A DNA stretch of 64,000 nucleotides, taken from Pedosphaera parvula Ellin514. GTDB lineage: Bacteria > Verrucomicrobiota > Verrucomicrobiia > Limisphaerales > Pedosphaeraceae. The DNA lies in contig NZ_ABOX02000026.1 in assembly GCF_000172555.1 (NCBI RefSeq), positions 25,412 to 89,411 of the forward strand, in the 5' to 3' direction. The notes below the pieces were generated by a model. The model did no database searches. It saw only the letters and a list, made by a program, of their open reading frames with translations, and was not told the DNA's origin. A program made the position numbers and the translations under genes. Shown one piece after another: positions 28,183 to 37,661 of this stretch (position 1 is the stretch's first letter; every line of letters begins with the position of its first letter).

Positions 28183-29097
28183 AGTGAATCTATCCTGCAA
28201 TGGACTGAATGAGCCGGCCGGGTAATCGCCGAAGCTTTCACCGGCGAGATAAGCCAACCTACTCCTGGCGAAAAGCAAATGGCCTTGAAATGCCAGGCAC
28301 CGTGGCAACGGACGTTTGCTCCTGGAATGAAATGGTTTTGATTACCTTGATCACCAATCACCCCGCTTTGTAGTGCGATAATTGCAACGAGTCCTTCGAC
28401 TGGGCATCGTTGTCTTAATTGCGGACAACATGGGGAGGAAAGTTCCCTGATAGTGGAGCGGCGGAAGTCCAGCAGAGCGCACTCTCGGCATGGTGTTTTA
28501 GGTTGGCAGATTTAGTTTGCCAGACTTATACCGAATGCCAAAAGAAATTTCCGAATGGCAGGAGGGATTTTGGTTTGAGGCAAGGCGGAGACCGCAGGCG
28601 CTATCCTTTGATAGCGACAAGGGCGACAACGCCGCCTCAAATCAAAAGCACCCTGCAGCCAACGACTAATGAATTTTCTTGTCCCCAAAGCCATGACTTT
28701 TCAGTCTCCATTTTCCTCAAATTTATTTCCTTCGTTCATTCTGTTTCTTTTCCCCATTTCGGAAATTAATTTTGGCATTCGGTATAGATCATGGTTTGCA
28801 AACTGGGTGTTCAAAAATCTGTGTGGGTTAAGCAACTTCTGAGTAAACCATTGTACAGCAGAACTGATAAGGGATGTCAGTTGGGCCATGACTAATGAAT
28901 CCAGTTGATCTCTGGCTGGAATTCTGTAGTTTTCGCCCAGAGCGTATATTCAATCCAGACTGCCCGTCGAGGGGCGTTGATGGTTTCGGAGGACGAACCT
29001 CCCAAAAGTAATTGCATCCCCCCTGCATTCATGCAGCGCACTTGTAAAAAATCACGCTCACGTTCGGAATAAAGCGGTCTGTTTAAATTTGTAACAA
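28183..29097. other. 915-bp gap containing a MITE-like element
   Basis: Between the small helical gene and the GH16 gene. The only recognisable content is the full repeat copy at 28527-28786. The rest shows no convincing open frame on either strand. Confidence 0.5.
28527..28786 (+). repeat. MITE-like element, copy A (complete, 260 bp)
   Basis: Begins TATACCGAATGCCAAAAGAA and ends with the inverted form GGCATTCGGTATA; the terminal inverted repeats are ~32 bp with a few mismatches (left arm ...AAATTTCCGAATGG, right arm CCATTTCGGAAATTAATT...). Inside the left part is a second imperfect inverted repeat, ATTTTGGTTTGAGGC against GCCTCAAATCAAAAG, and within that a small stem CGCTATC/GATAGCG at about 28598-28615. 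It has no coding capacity. TA flanks both ends, as for mariner/IS630-type targets. Confidence 0.8.
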
Positions 29098-32000
29098 ATG
29101 ACTTCTCTGTTTGGTGACTTATTTCGGAAGGCGCGGCAACGCGCAATTTTCATCATTCGCCTCGGCGCCATTGTGACAATACTTCAGGCCGTGAGCTTCA
29201 ACCCAGCCGCCGCGTCGCCCCCACCCGGCTATTACCTGGCATGGGGTGATGAATTCAACGGAACGTCACTGGACACGAGCAAATGGACCTATTGGTTGCC
29301 CGGAAAGTGGAACGATGCCGTGAATGTCACCAATGCGGTGACCGTTAACGGGAGCAACCTGGTCATCACGACGTATAGTGCCCAGGGAACCAATTATTCA
29401 GCCATGCTCGCCTCACAGTTTCACTTTCATCCGCGCTACGGTTACTACGAGTCGAGCATCCAGTGGGGCAACTCAAACGGAAATTGGTCGGCCTTTTGGC
29501 TGAGGTCACCGACGATGGGCACTTACCTGGATGACGCTTATGTGTCCGGCGGGGAAATGGACGTCTGCGAACATCGCTACGTGGGCATCTACGGCACCAA
29601 CATCAGCAAAATTGTTTCCGACAACATTCACTGGAACGGCTACGGTGCGGCTGAGCAAGACTCAGGCAGCCCCAACGTGGGCAATGTCGCCACAGGCTTC
29701 CACACCTACGGACTTCTCTGGAACGGCGGCACCTACTCCTTTTCCATCGACGGCGGAGAAGTATGGAACGCCAACGGCACCGGCACACCAGTCTTCGGCA
29801 GCGATGCCTACGTAATATTAAGCAGCGAAGTGAATGACACTTCGACGACCTGGGCAGGCTACATTCCTGCCAGCGGTTATGGCAGCCAAGCAACCAGCAC
29901 CGTCAAAATGACTGTCGATTACTTCCGATACTACGCGCCAACCAATGTCCTCTTCTGGACGGGCACCAACTCAACTGCATGGAACAACTCCGCGAACTGG
30001 GTTGCCAATCTAACGCCTGGCGCGGCAAGCGATCTCACCTTCTCTTATCTGAGCGCCAATCTGAACAGCGTTTTGGGAGCCAACATGACTGTCGATGGAT
30101 TGGTTTTCCTCGAAACTGCCAACAGCGCTTCCATTGGCGGCGCAAATACGCTCACACTCGGTTCGGGCGGCATTGACATGGTGGCGGCGAATCAGAACGT
30201 CGCGCTGAACGCACCCATCACCGTGGGCAGCAATCAAAGGTGGACGGTTGGCCGCAATAATCCCGGCAATCGTTTGACCGTCAACGGGAACATTGGCGGC
30301 ACGGCATCTCTGACCAAAGCTGGCTACGGCACCTTGGTTTTGAACGGAACGAACAGCTTTTCTGGCGCGTTGAACGTGGATACTGGAGGCTCAGCCACGA
30401 ACGACGGCAAATTAATCATCACCAGTTCCGCCGCCATCGCCAACGTTGCTTCGCCAATTTTTATTCGCAACACTGGCACGGCAGTTTCCACACTAGAGCT
30501 TTCGAACAGTGTTGTCGTTTCGCAGAACGTCAGCCTGGCTGGCCGTAATACAAATGCGGCCGCCATCGAAGCACTTTCGGGTTCCAACTCTCTGAATGGC
30601 GGGATTACCCTAACCGGGGGAGGCTCGAACTACGTGCTCCAGTCTGACTCTGGTCTGCTTCAGGTAAGCGGCTCGATCTCAGCCGGCAGCACCGCCACTG
30701 GCCCCTGTATTCTGACGTTCCAGGGGAGCGGAGATTTTTCCATTCCAGCCACAATCCAAAACGGCAGCTCCTCGGCACTCAGCGTCGTGAAAACCAATTC
30801 CGGCACACTGATACTTTCGGGGCTGACTACCTACACCGGCGGCACCACCAACTGGGGCGGCACCTTGTTCGTCAATGGTTCGCTCGCCGGTCAATTGGTG
30901 ATCATGGGTGGTGTCCTGGTTGGCGTCGGGACAGTGGCTGGCGACACCACGCTTCAAGGCGGTGAGATTTCTCCGGGCAGCGCTGTCACCAATTCCATCG
31001 GCAAACTTTCCTTTGGTGGCAACCTGACTCTGGGACCGGGCGCTGTGACTGCCATGGAAGTAAGCGCGACTGCGCAAACCAACGATCAATTGAACGTGGC
31101 AGGCACCTTGAACCTTGGAGGAACTTTGTATGTGATAAATCTGGGAGGCACGTTCGCGCCCGGCCAGAGCTTTAAACTCTTCAACAGCGGTAATTGTGTC
31201 GGAACATTTTCCGCGCTGGTTCTCCCGTGGCTCAGTGCCGGGATGGCATGGAATACGAACGACCTGACGAATGGCATCTTGTCCATCGCACCTGCTCCAC
31301 GGCCATTAGGACCGACGACGGCCTACGCAGCAGCCATCCGCGCCTATCAGCCCGCCGGATACTGGCCATTGCAGGAGACCAACGCTCCCGCCTCCGCGGC
31401 CACGGAAACCAACCTCGGTTCGCTCGGCTCCGTGGGCAATGCCTATTACGTCGATACCAATCCAACCGACGTCACGCTGGGCGTCCCGGGCGGTCTGGCG
31501 GCGGATACCGACACCGCAGTGGCGTTCAATTCGGCAGCCCAGACTTTCGCGTTTGTACCGCGCGCCAGTCCGACTTTGACCCTTATGCCGCCCTTCACAA
31601 TTGAAACCTGGTTCAAGCCGCAGACGGCGGTTTATGGCGTCATCCTGGGCGAAGGCGGCGGTGCCAGCCTGAATGGTGGCCCAACCTATGGCGGCTTCCA
31701 ATTTGGCTGGGCGGGTGGCAACAAGACGCGGTTTGAATCGCAGCTGTATCATTATGGCATCAATGCCAGCAGCCTGTTTGATACTCCTACGGGTTATTCT
31801 GTGAATACCTGGTGCCACTACGTCTTTACTTACGACACCTCCTCCACTGCCACTATGTACGTCAACGGGCAGGCGATGGCCAGTGCCACCCTCTCATACG
31901 TTGCCGATAATTGGTCCCCGCTTACCATCGGCAATGGCAAATGGAACGGCCTCGGTGCCCAGCGCGCGGTCAATGGAACGATTGACGAGGTGGCCGTGTA

Positions 32001-32955
32001 CACGAACCTCCTCTCACCGTCAGACATTTCAGCGCACTACTCCGCCGGCACCAATAATGCCCCAGCGACTGCCTACAAGCAGTTGGTCCTGAACAATCAT
32101 CCGTTGCTCTATTTCCGGATGAATAATCCGGGTTCCAGCATACCCGGCCCGGCGCCAACTCCGGTCGCGGTCAACTTCGGCTCTGCGCCGGTGGATGGAG
32201 CCTATCTTCCGGGAACTGTTCCGGCTGGCGTCTCGGGCCCCTCTGCCACAGGCATGGGAACCAATCCCGCGGCTTGCATGCTCAACGGCATCTTCTCCTG
32301 CATTGACGCCGGCTACGACACTGCCTTCAATCCGACAAACACCCAGCCGTTTACGGCCCTGTTGTGGTTCAAAGGCTATCCTGCCGATAGTTCCGTGCAG
32401 ACCCTTATGGGCCATGGTGCCACCTCGTGGGCGATCAGTCTGGACGGTTCCACCGGAGACTTGATCTGGAATTCGGGCGCCGGCTTTGCCACCTCACCCA
32501 ATGTATACAACGACGGCTCCTGGCATCAGGTGGCAGGCGTTTATGACGGTGCAACTAATTATTTGTATGTTGATGGCGTTCTGAGAGGGGCAAACGCGGC
32601 GACCGGCACCATCGCCGGGAACACGAACAATGTGTATCTGGGCGGCGACCCCGACAATACGAGGGTAGGAGTCAACGAGCGTTACTTTGCCGGGGCCATC
32701 ACGCAAGCCGCCTTCTTCACGAACGCGCTGAGCCCGGTGCAGATTCAGGCAACTTACCAGGCCGCCCTCACTCCCCCGCCGCTGTCATTGGGCATCCGGA
32801 ATGTGAACGGCAACCAGGTGGAATTGAATTGGAATTACGGCACCCTGCAAGCCGCCAGCAATGTCAACGGCCCATACACTGATCTTCCGGGAGCGAGCCA
32901 GCCTTACACCATTCCAACCACCAGCTCGCAATTATTTTACCGTGTCCGGCGTTGA
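29098..32955 (+). CDS. secreted GH16 enzyme with beta repeats and two LamG domains
   Basis: A 1285-residue exported protein with a signal or anchor region at about 15-40 (IIRLGAIVTILQAVSFNPAA). Residues ~45-280 are a GH16 beta-jelly roll (YLAWGDEFNGTSLDTSKW, and the catalytic ExDxxE as Glu153-Met-Asp155-Val-Cys-Glu158), the family of laminarinases, agarases and xyloglucanases. Residues ~290-720 hold autotransporter-associated beta-strand repeats (GTASLTKAGYGTLVLNGTNS, SVVKTNSGTLILSGLTTYTG). Two LamG modules follow (~745-985, FTIETWFKPQTAVYGVILGE; ~990-1228, DGSWHQVAGVYDGATNYLYV) and a last ~57-residue C-terminal module ends LFYRVRR. The three glutamate/aspartate residues are all present, so activity on a beta-glucan or galactan is plausible. 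Confidence 0.88.
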   Translation: MTSLFGDLFRKARQRAIFIIRLGAIVTILQAVSFNPAAASPPPGYYLAWGDEFNGTSLDTSKWTYWLPGKWNDAVNVTNAVTVNGSNLVITTYSAQGTNYSAMLASQFHFHPRYGYYESSIQWGNSNGNWSAFWLRSPTMGTYLDDAYVSGGEMDVCEHRYVGIYGTNISKIVSDNIHWNGYGAAEQDSGSPNVGNVATGFHTYGLLWNGGTYSFSIDGGEVWNANGTGTPVFGSDAYVILSSEVNDTSTTWAGYIPASGYGSQATSTVKMTVDYFRYYAPTNVLFWTGTNSTAWNNSANWVANLTPGAASDLTFSYLSANLNSVLGANMTVDGLVFLETANSASIGGANTLTLGSGGIDMVAANQNVALNAPITVGSNQRWTVGRNNPGNRLTVNGNIGGTASLTKAGYGTLVLNGTNSFSGALNVDTGGSATNDGKLIITSSAAIANVASPIFIRNTGTAVSTLELSNSVVVSQNVSLAGRNTNAAAIEALSGSNSLNGGITLTGGGSNYVLQSDSGLLQVSGSISAGSTATGPCILTFQGSGDFSIPATIQNGSSSALSVVKTNSGTLILSGLTTYTGGTTNWGGTLFVNGSLAGQLVIMGGVLVGVGTVAGDTTLQGGEISPGSAVTNSIGKLSFGGNLTLGPGAVTAMEVSATAQTNDQLNVAGTLNLGGTLYVINLGGTFAPGQSFKLFNSGNCVGTFSALVLPWLSAGMAWNTNDLTNGILSIAPAPRPLGPTTAYAAAIRAYQPAGYWPLQETNAPASAATETNLGSLGSVGNAYYVDTNPTDVTLGVPGGLAADTDTAVAFNSAAQTFAFVPRASPTLTLMPPFTIETWFKPQTAVYGVILGEGGGASLNGGPTYGGFQFGWAGGNKTRFESQLYHYGINASSLFDTPTGYSVNTWCHYVFTYDTSSTATMYVNGQAMASATLSYVADNWSPLTIGNGKWNGLGAQRAVNGTIDEVAVYTNLLSPSDISAHYSAGTNNAPATAYKQLVLNNHPLLYFRMNNPGSSIPGPAPTPVAVNFGSAPVDGAYLPGTVPAGVSGPSATGMGTNPAACMLNGIFSCIDAGYDTAFNPTNTQPFTALLWFKGYPADSSVQTLMGHGATSWAISLDGSTGDLIWNSGAGFATSPNVYNDGSWHQVAGVYDGATNYLYVDGVLRGANAATGTIAGNTNNVYLGGDPDNTRVGVNERYFAGAITQAAFFTNALSPVQIQATYQAALTPPPLSLGIRNVNGNQVELNWNYGTLQAASNVNGPYTDLPGASQPYTIPTTSSQLFYRVRR

Positions 32956-32990
32956 GCTTGGTCGAGGCAAATTCATAGTCACCAACAACT

Positions 32991-33051
32991 GGGTCAGGTC
33001 AAATTGTTGACACTCGTTTGAAGCGGGAGTGTAGATAAGTTGATCTGACCC
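32991..33051 (+). repeat. nested palindrome (REP-like) after the GH16 gene
   Basis: Outer arms GGGTCAGGTCAA (32991-33002) and TTGATCTGACCC (33040-33051) pair with one mismatch; inner arms ACACTC (33010-33015) and GAGTGT (33027-33032) pair perfectly. The structure begins 36 bases after the gene stop. It resembles the palindromic REP elements mobilised by RAYT transposases; no such transposase gene is seen in this window. It may also act as the gene's terminator. Confidence 0.55.
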
Positions 33052-33244
33052 GTTTATTATCGGCGCAACACGGCCTACTACCAACGGAGTATGTCGTCAT
33101 GATATTTCCGCCGGATTCCCCCGACACTGCGACCACGTTGGTTCCAAAGTGCTATTGTGGCATTTCCAAGGTGCGTATTACAACTGAGGCGCTATAAAAC
33201 AACGCCTCACGGCGAAAGCAGAAAAATTAAGCGGCCAAACGATT

Positions 33245-34267
33245 ATGCAAAGAATTTCGAACCTTTTAACTGTGGCTGCCGCTTTTGGCTGCCTGAACTT
33301 CATTACCATCACCGCTCATGCGCAAGGCAGCCTCACGCCGCCGCCCGGTGTTCCCGCACCGGTGATGAAGTCGCTGGATCAAATCGAAGCGCGCACGCCT
33401 CTGATTTCAGGAGCCCCGGGTGTCAGTTATGCCAACGGCCTCTACACCATCACCCAGCCGGGCGGCTATTACCTGACCGGAAACCTGACCATGACCAATA
33501 AAACTGGCGCAAGTTTCATAACCTTTCTTACGAATAATGTGACCCTGGATCTCAACGGCTTTACGTTGTTCGGCACTGCCGGCAACATGGGCACTGCAAT
33601 TGATGGCTCTGGGTTTGGATACCGGATCTTCAACGGTCACATCGTTGGCGGCACAACCCAAACCAACGGTGTATTTACCAAGGCAGGCTTCTACAAGGGA
33701 ATCGAGACCTTTAGCGGCAATGTTAATTTCGGCACAGACACAATCATTTCCGATATTACCGTGCGTGGTGTTAGAGATCGCGGAATTCAAGGTTCCTTAA
33801 ACAGCGTTGTCGAGCGTTGCCTCGTGGACACAGCGGGTGCTGAAGGAATGATAGTCGGATCCGTCCGCGACAGCCGTGCCATCAATACCAGCGCTGATGC
33901 CATCGAGGCTGCGGCAGTCATGAACAGCGTGGGTAAATGCGTCGGGACGGGTAATGGAATCTCCAGTTATTTGGCTGAACCTTGCAATGTTCAGAATTCA
34001 ACCGGCGAGGCGGTTAGCGGGGCTGGGATTTTTGCAAATAATGCCATCAATTGCCGGGGCAAGAGTGTGTCTTACATTGGGTTGACTGCCAACACCGCCT
34101 TGAACTGTTCTGGTGAAAGCACAAGTGGAACCGGCCTTTCAGCATACGTTGCTAATTCCTGTACAGGCAACCGCACTGGCGGCACTGCGATTCAGGCTAA
34201 CATTGGTATCGCCTGCATCTCGCTCGGCGGAACGTTCAGTATCACTTCCAAGTACAACATGCCTTGA
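33245..34267 (+). CDS. secreted right-handed beta-helix-like protein
   Basis: A 340-residue exported protein with signal peptide MQRISNLLTVAAAFGCLNFI...TAHAQ (about 27 residues). The mature part starts with a Pro-rich linker and the motif ISGAPGVSYANGLYTITQPG, then repeated strand turns typical of pectate-lyase-like helices (NNVTLDLNGFTLFGTAGNMG, RDRGIQGSLNSVVERCLVDT) and a run of short Asn/Cys repeats (NAINCRGKSVSYIG, NTALNCSGESTSGTG, ANSCTGNRTGGTAI). No lyase catalytic pair can be pointed to with confidence. Surface or extracellular carbohydrate binding is the likely role. Confidence 0.75.
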   Translation: MQRISNLLTVAAAFGCLNFITITAHAQGSLTPPPGVPAPVMKSLDQIEARTPLISGAPGVSYANGLYTITQPGGYYLTGNLTMTNKTGASFITFLTNNVTLDLNGFTLFGTAGNMGTAIDGSGFGYRIFNGHIVGGTTQTNGVFTKAGFYKGIETFSGNVNFGTDTIISDITVRGVRDRGIQGSLNSVVERCLVDTAGAEGMIVGSVRDSRAINTSADAIEAAAVMNSVGKCVGTGNGISSYLAEPCNVQNSTGEAVSGAGIFANNAINCRGKSVSYIGLTANTALNCSGESTSGTGLSAYVANSCTGNRTGGTAIQANIGIACISLGGTFSITSKYNMP

Positions 34268-34301
34268 TGGAGCGGTGTATTCACAATAAACCACAAGGGG
34301 C

Positions 34302-35171
34302 ATGAAAACGTTTACCGCTCTTCTCACATTGGCCCTGGCCGCTTCGGCCAACGCCCAATCAACCGTCGCTGAAGACGAAAGCTATGCTTGGGGCACCAAC
34401 CTTGGCTGGATCAACTTCCGCGCCGATCGTCCCAACCTCGGTGATGGCGTCCGCGTGGCGGATACATGCCTCGGCGGCTACGTCTGGTCCCCCAACATCG
34501 GATGGATCAATTTTGGTGATGGCACGCCAGCCAACAACCTGCGCTATGCCAACACCGATTCCAGCGATTACGGAGTAAATCAGGATGGTGCCGGGAATCT
34601 TTCGGGCCTGGCCTGGTCGCCAAACATCGGCTGGATCAACTTTGGCTGGGCCAACACCGCCAATCCAAACCGTCCACGCTTTGACCTCTACAGCGGCGAA
34701 TTCTCCGGTTATGCCTGGAGCGCCAATTGTGGCTGGATCAACCTTGGCTCCGGCCTGCTTCGCACGGAAAGCATCGCCATCACGGATAGTGACGGCGACG
34801 GAATCTCCGACTCCTGGGAGTTGGAAAAAGCCGGCAACCTGACGACGCTTACCGCCGAAGGCGATGCCGATGGTGATGGTCTGAAAGACAAGGCCGAGTA
34901 CATCATGGACTCAAATCCACTTGTTCCCAACGAGGGACTTCGCATCCTGTCTGTGGCGCACAATGTCGCAACGCATCTTTCGTTGGTGGAATGGACCAGT
35001 CGTCCCACCCGCACTTATGCCCTTCATCAGAACACAGATCTGGCTGCAAACTTTTGGAACGACCTGGGCACACGGCCCGGTTCATCGGCGGCATCGACTA
35101 CAGCACAAGTTTTCTCGTATCAACCGTCTGCGTTCTACCGAATCGAAGCAAAATTGCCACTGACTCCTTGA
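34302..35171 (+). CDS. secreted GWINF-repeat protein with calcium-binding type 3 repeats
   Basis: A 289-residue exported protein (signal KTFTALLTLALAASANAQ). It has four copies of a Trp-rich repeat: SYAWGTNLGWINF (27-39), GYVWSPNIGWINFG (59-72), GLAWSPNIGWINFG (102-115) and GYAWSANCGWINLG (136-149). An Asp-rich thrombospondin type 3-like region follows (TDSDGDGISDSWELEK ... GDADGDGLKDKAEY, about 161-200), then a C-terminal ~60-residue module ending FYRIEAKLPLTP. Aromatic GWINF turns at 28-43 residue spacing suggest a small beta-propeller or beta-prism lectin. Enzyme activity is not indicated. It follows the beta-helix gene by 34 bp. Confidence 0.75.
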   Translation: MKTFTALLTLALAASANAQSTVAEDESYAWGTNLGWINFRADRPNLGDGVRVADTCLGGYVWSPNIGWINFGDGTPANNLRYANTDSSDYGVNQDGAGNLSGLAWSPNIGWINFGWANTANPNRPRFDLYSGEFSGYAWSANCGWINLGSGLLRTESIAITDSDGDGISDSWELEKAGNLTTLTAEGDADGDGLKDKAEYIMDSNPLVPNEGLRILSVAHNVATHLSLVEWTSRPTRTYALHQNTDLAANFWNDLGTRPGSSAASTTAQVFSYQPSAFYRIEAKLPLTP

Positions 35172-35185
35172 AGCAACATCAGTTC

Positions 35186-35406
35186 TATACCGAAGCCGAA
35201 AGAAATTTCCGGATGGCAGGAGAGATTTTGGTTTGAGGCAAGGCCGACAACGCCGCCTCAAATCAAAAGCACCCTGGACACCTGACTAACGAGTTTCCTC
35301 TTCCTTAAGGTCATGGCTTTTTCAGTCTCCACTTTCATCCGGCTTATTGCCTCCTTTCATTCCGGTTCTTTTCCCCATTCCAGAAATTAATTTTGGCATT
35401 CGGTAT
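35186..35406 (+). repeat. MITE-like element, copy B (221 bp)
   Basis: Same ends as copy A (left TATACCGAAGCCGAAAGAAA, right GGCATTCGGTATT) and same inner arms ATTTTGGTTTGAGGC and GCCTCAAATCAAAAG, but it lacks the ~38-bp stem-containing insert present in copy A at about 28586-28623. It starts 15 bp after the GWINF gene stop and ends 50 bp before the esterase start. Confidence 0.8.
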
Positions 35407-35456
35407 TATTCACGATTGCTTCGATAGTGCGTCATGTACAAGCTCTGGAGATTGTG

Positions 35457-36413
35457 ATGAAGCCTTGGATTTTTACTCTCTGTGTTGCGTTTGTATTTGC
35501 GTTTGGCGATCTGCGCGCGCAGACGAATGTTTGGCAGCCATCACCGGGACATACGCAGGTGTCGATATGGCCGGGGGCGGTGCCGGATGCGCAGCCGGTT
35601 CCAGGGCCGGAGATGGCTACGACCGTAACGAACAAATTGATTGCCGGTAAGCCGTGGCTTCGAGTGGACAACGTCTCGCAGCCTACGATGACGGTCTATT
35701 CGCCGAAGGGAACGAATACGGGCGTTGCGGTAGTCGTGTTTCCTGGGGGAGGCTACAATTGTCTGGCCATCGATCTTGAAGGCACGGAGATCTGCGAATG
35801 GCTGGCATCCAAGGGGATCACGGGTGTGCTGTTGAAATATCGCGTGCCAGGTTCGGGACCGCATTGGGATCCGCAACGTAAGCGCCGCGTCGTTCCGAAG
35901 GTGCTGACGGCGTTGGAAGATGCGCAGCGGACGTTGGGGTTGGTACGTTTTCACGCCGCTGAATGGCATATTGATCCGCACAAGATTGGGGTGCTCGGGT
36001 TTTCGGCAGGCGGACATTTGGTGGCAGCCATCAGCACGCGTTTTGACAAGCGTTTGTACCGGGCTGTAGATGCGGCTGACAAGAAAAGCTGCCGCCCTGA
36101 TTTTGCGGTGCCGGTTTACCCAGGACATATGCTGGAGGACACCTCTACAGAGTTTGAGTTGAATCCGACCATTCCTGTTACCGGCAATACGCCGCCTACC
36201 TTTTTGCTACAGGCGGAGGATGACCCGGTGGACGAGGTGAGGAACTCGCTGGTTTACTACACTGCGTTGAAGAACGCTGGGGTTCCCGTGGAAATGCATT
36301 TATATGCGCAGGGCGGACATGCATATGGGCTGCGACGCACGAAGTTTCCGATTACGGGCTGGCCTCAGTTGGTGGAGACATGGCTGGGAACAATCGGGAT
36401 GACTCCGCAGTAA
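35457..36413 (+). CDS. secreted alpha/beta-hydrolase esterase
   Basis: About 318 residues from the Met at 35457 (an upstream Met at 35427 is within the same frame but gives a poorer signal). Signal KPWIFTLCVAFVFAFGDLRA. The oxyanion HGGGxx-type motif is PGGGYNCLAIDLEG, the nucleophile is Ser183 in GFSAGGH, the Asp is in LQAEDDPVDEV and the His in GGHAYGL. It resembles BD-FAE/acetyl-esterase lipases that remove acetyl or feruloyl groups from plant polysaccharides. A 12-bp-stem hairpin at 36460-36488 ends the transcript, facing the convergent methyltransferase gene. Confidence 0.82.
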   Translation: MKPWIFTLCVAFVFAFGDLRAQTNVWQPSPGHTQVSIWPGAVPDAQPVPGPEMATTVTNKLIAGKPWLRVDNVSQPTMTVYSPKGTNTGVAVVVFPGGGYNCLAIDLEGTEICEWLASKGITGVLLKYRVPGSGPHWDPQRKRRVVPKVLTALEDAQRTLGLVRFHAAEWHIDPHKIGVLGFSAGGHLVAAISTRFDKRLYRAVDAADKKSCRPDFAVPVYPGHMLEDTSTEFELNPTIPVTGNTPPTFLLQAEDDPVDEVRNSLVYYTALKNAGVPVEMHLYAQGGHAYGLRRTKFPITGWPQLVETWLGTIGMTPQ

Positions 36414-36459
36414 GACACAAGTTTTGGCGAGTAGTGTCGAATGACGGTTGGAAGCGACA

Positions 36460-36488
36460 GCCTACTGACAGTTTCACTGTCAGTAGGC
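36460..36488. terminator. bidirectional hairpin between convergent genes
   Basis: A perfect 12-bp inverted repeat (36460-36471 GCCTACTGACAG, 36477-36488 CTGTCAGTAGGC) with loop TTTCA. It lies between the ends of the esterase gene (+) and the methyltransferase gene (-). No long T-run follows on either strand, so it may need Rho or act as a barrier. Confidence 0.65.
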
Positions 36489-36499
36489 CATTCCGACTC

Positions 36500-37516
36500 T
36501 CAAGCCACCGCGATTACCGCAGTCTGCACTGACGACGGCAGCGAATGTTGCGTTGTGTCACTAAAGCCCGCGTCGTTGAGCATCTGTTGAAACTCCGAAA
36601 AAGTGTAAGCATCCCCTTCCGGCGTGGTGCCGAGCATGACCAGGCTGAATTCAGCGGCGGGCGGTGGAGTGATGCGGTCGGCGTTCGGCATGAACTCGAT
36701 GATGACCACGCGGCCACCCGGACGCAACGCGGCGTGGACACGGCGAAGGAAACGCGTGCAGTCGGCGAGGTTGAAATGATGCAGGAAGTTCGGCACAAGC
36801 ACCGCGTCATAGTCGCGGCCTAGATCCACGGTGAAGGCATCGCCGACGATTTTGCTGAACCGGTTTCCTAGTCCGGCCTTCCGGGCATTTTCCTCCGTGA
36901 TGGCGAGCACGGCTTCCCAATCGAGCGCGACGAGGTGAGCGCGGGGATTTTTCTGTGCAACCGCGATGCCGTAAGCGCCGTGACTGGCCGAGATGTCGAG
37001 CACGCGGGTGTCCCGGGCGGAATCGAGCGGTGTGAGATCAGCCGCGCCGCTCGCTGCCGGGCCCATCATCGGCCCCATGCTGCGGGCAAATTCGATCCAG
37101 GCCGGATGATCGGGGGCGGTGGTGCCCTGCTCCGAGGTGTGAACGCTTCCGCGACGAATCGTGGAAGCGAGATCGGTGAAGGCTTCAGTAATCGCCGGAG
37201 AGAGCAGGAACTTCACGGCCGAGCCAAAGTAGGCAGGCGAGTTTTGATCCAGAAAAACGGCGGATGATGGTGTGAGCGAATAACGGGAATCGGCTTTTTC
37301 AAGGAAGCCCATGATCGTCAGATTATCGCTTAGAATGCGGATGCCGCGCTCCGGGCATTTGCAACGCGCCGCGATTTCTGCTGCGGTCGCGGGAGTTTTG
37401 CCGATAGCTGTAAACAGGCCAAGTTCAATGGCAGCCTTCAATGCCCCTGTCTTTTGGTGGGCAGTGACGACTTCCATAAATAGTTGCGGTGAGGGTGGGT
37501 TCGTGGGGTTGGACAT
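36500..37516 (-). CDS. O-methyltransferase with N-terminal winged-helix dimerisation domain
   Basis: A 338-residue protein of the plant-type O-methyltransferase fold. Residues ~12-90 form the dimerisation and winged-helix part (TAAEIAARCKCPERGIRILS). The SAM fold starts at VLDISASHGAYGIAVAQ, where the usual GxGxG is replaced by SxSHG, then VALDWEAVLAITEENARKAG and VLVPNFLHHFNLADCTRFLR with the typical LHHF before the C-terminal GRVVIIEFMPNADR. Such enzymes methylate small aromatic or polyketide acceptors. No biosynthetic genes lie next to it. Stands alone on the minus strand. Confidence 0.85.
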   Translation of the reverse strand: MSNPTNPPSPQLFMEVVTAHQKTGALKAAIELGLFTAIGKTPATAAEIAARCKCPERGIRILSDNLTIMGFLEKADSRYSLTPSSAVFLDQNSPAYFGSAVKFLLSPAITEAFTDLASTIRRGSVHTSEQGTTAPDHPAWIEFARSMGPMMGPAASGAADLTPLDSARDTRVLDISASHGAYGIAVAQKNPRAHLVALDWEAVLAITEENARKAGLGNRFSKIVGDAFTVDLGRDYDAVLVPNFLHHFNLADCTRFLRRVHAALRPGGRVVIIEFMPNADRITPPPAAEFSLVMLGTTPEGDAYTFSEFQQMLNDAGFSDTTQHSLPSSVQTAVIAVA

Positions 37517-37661
37517 GAGATTAAAATTTGCTTTCTCTGAAGATACCGGCGCTCAGGCGGGTGGCAATAATTATCGAGTGAGGTCCATCGCACTGACGTT
37601 GCGGAGTTCGCCTAAACAGCTGCTCTTGACAAGAGCAATTAGCTACGTGAAAAAATCCGCA

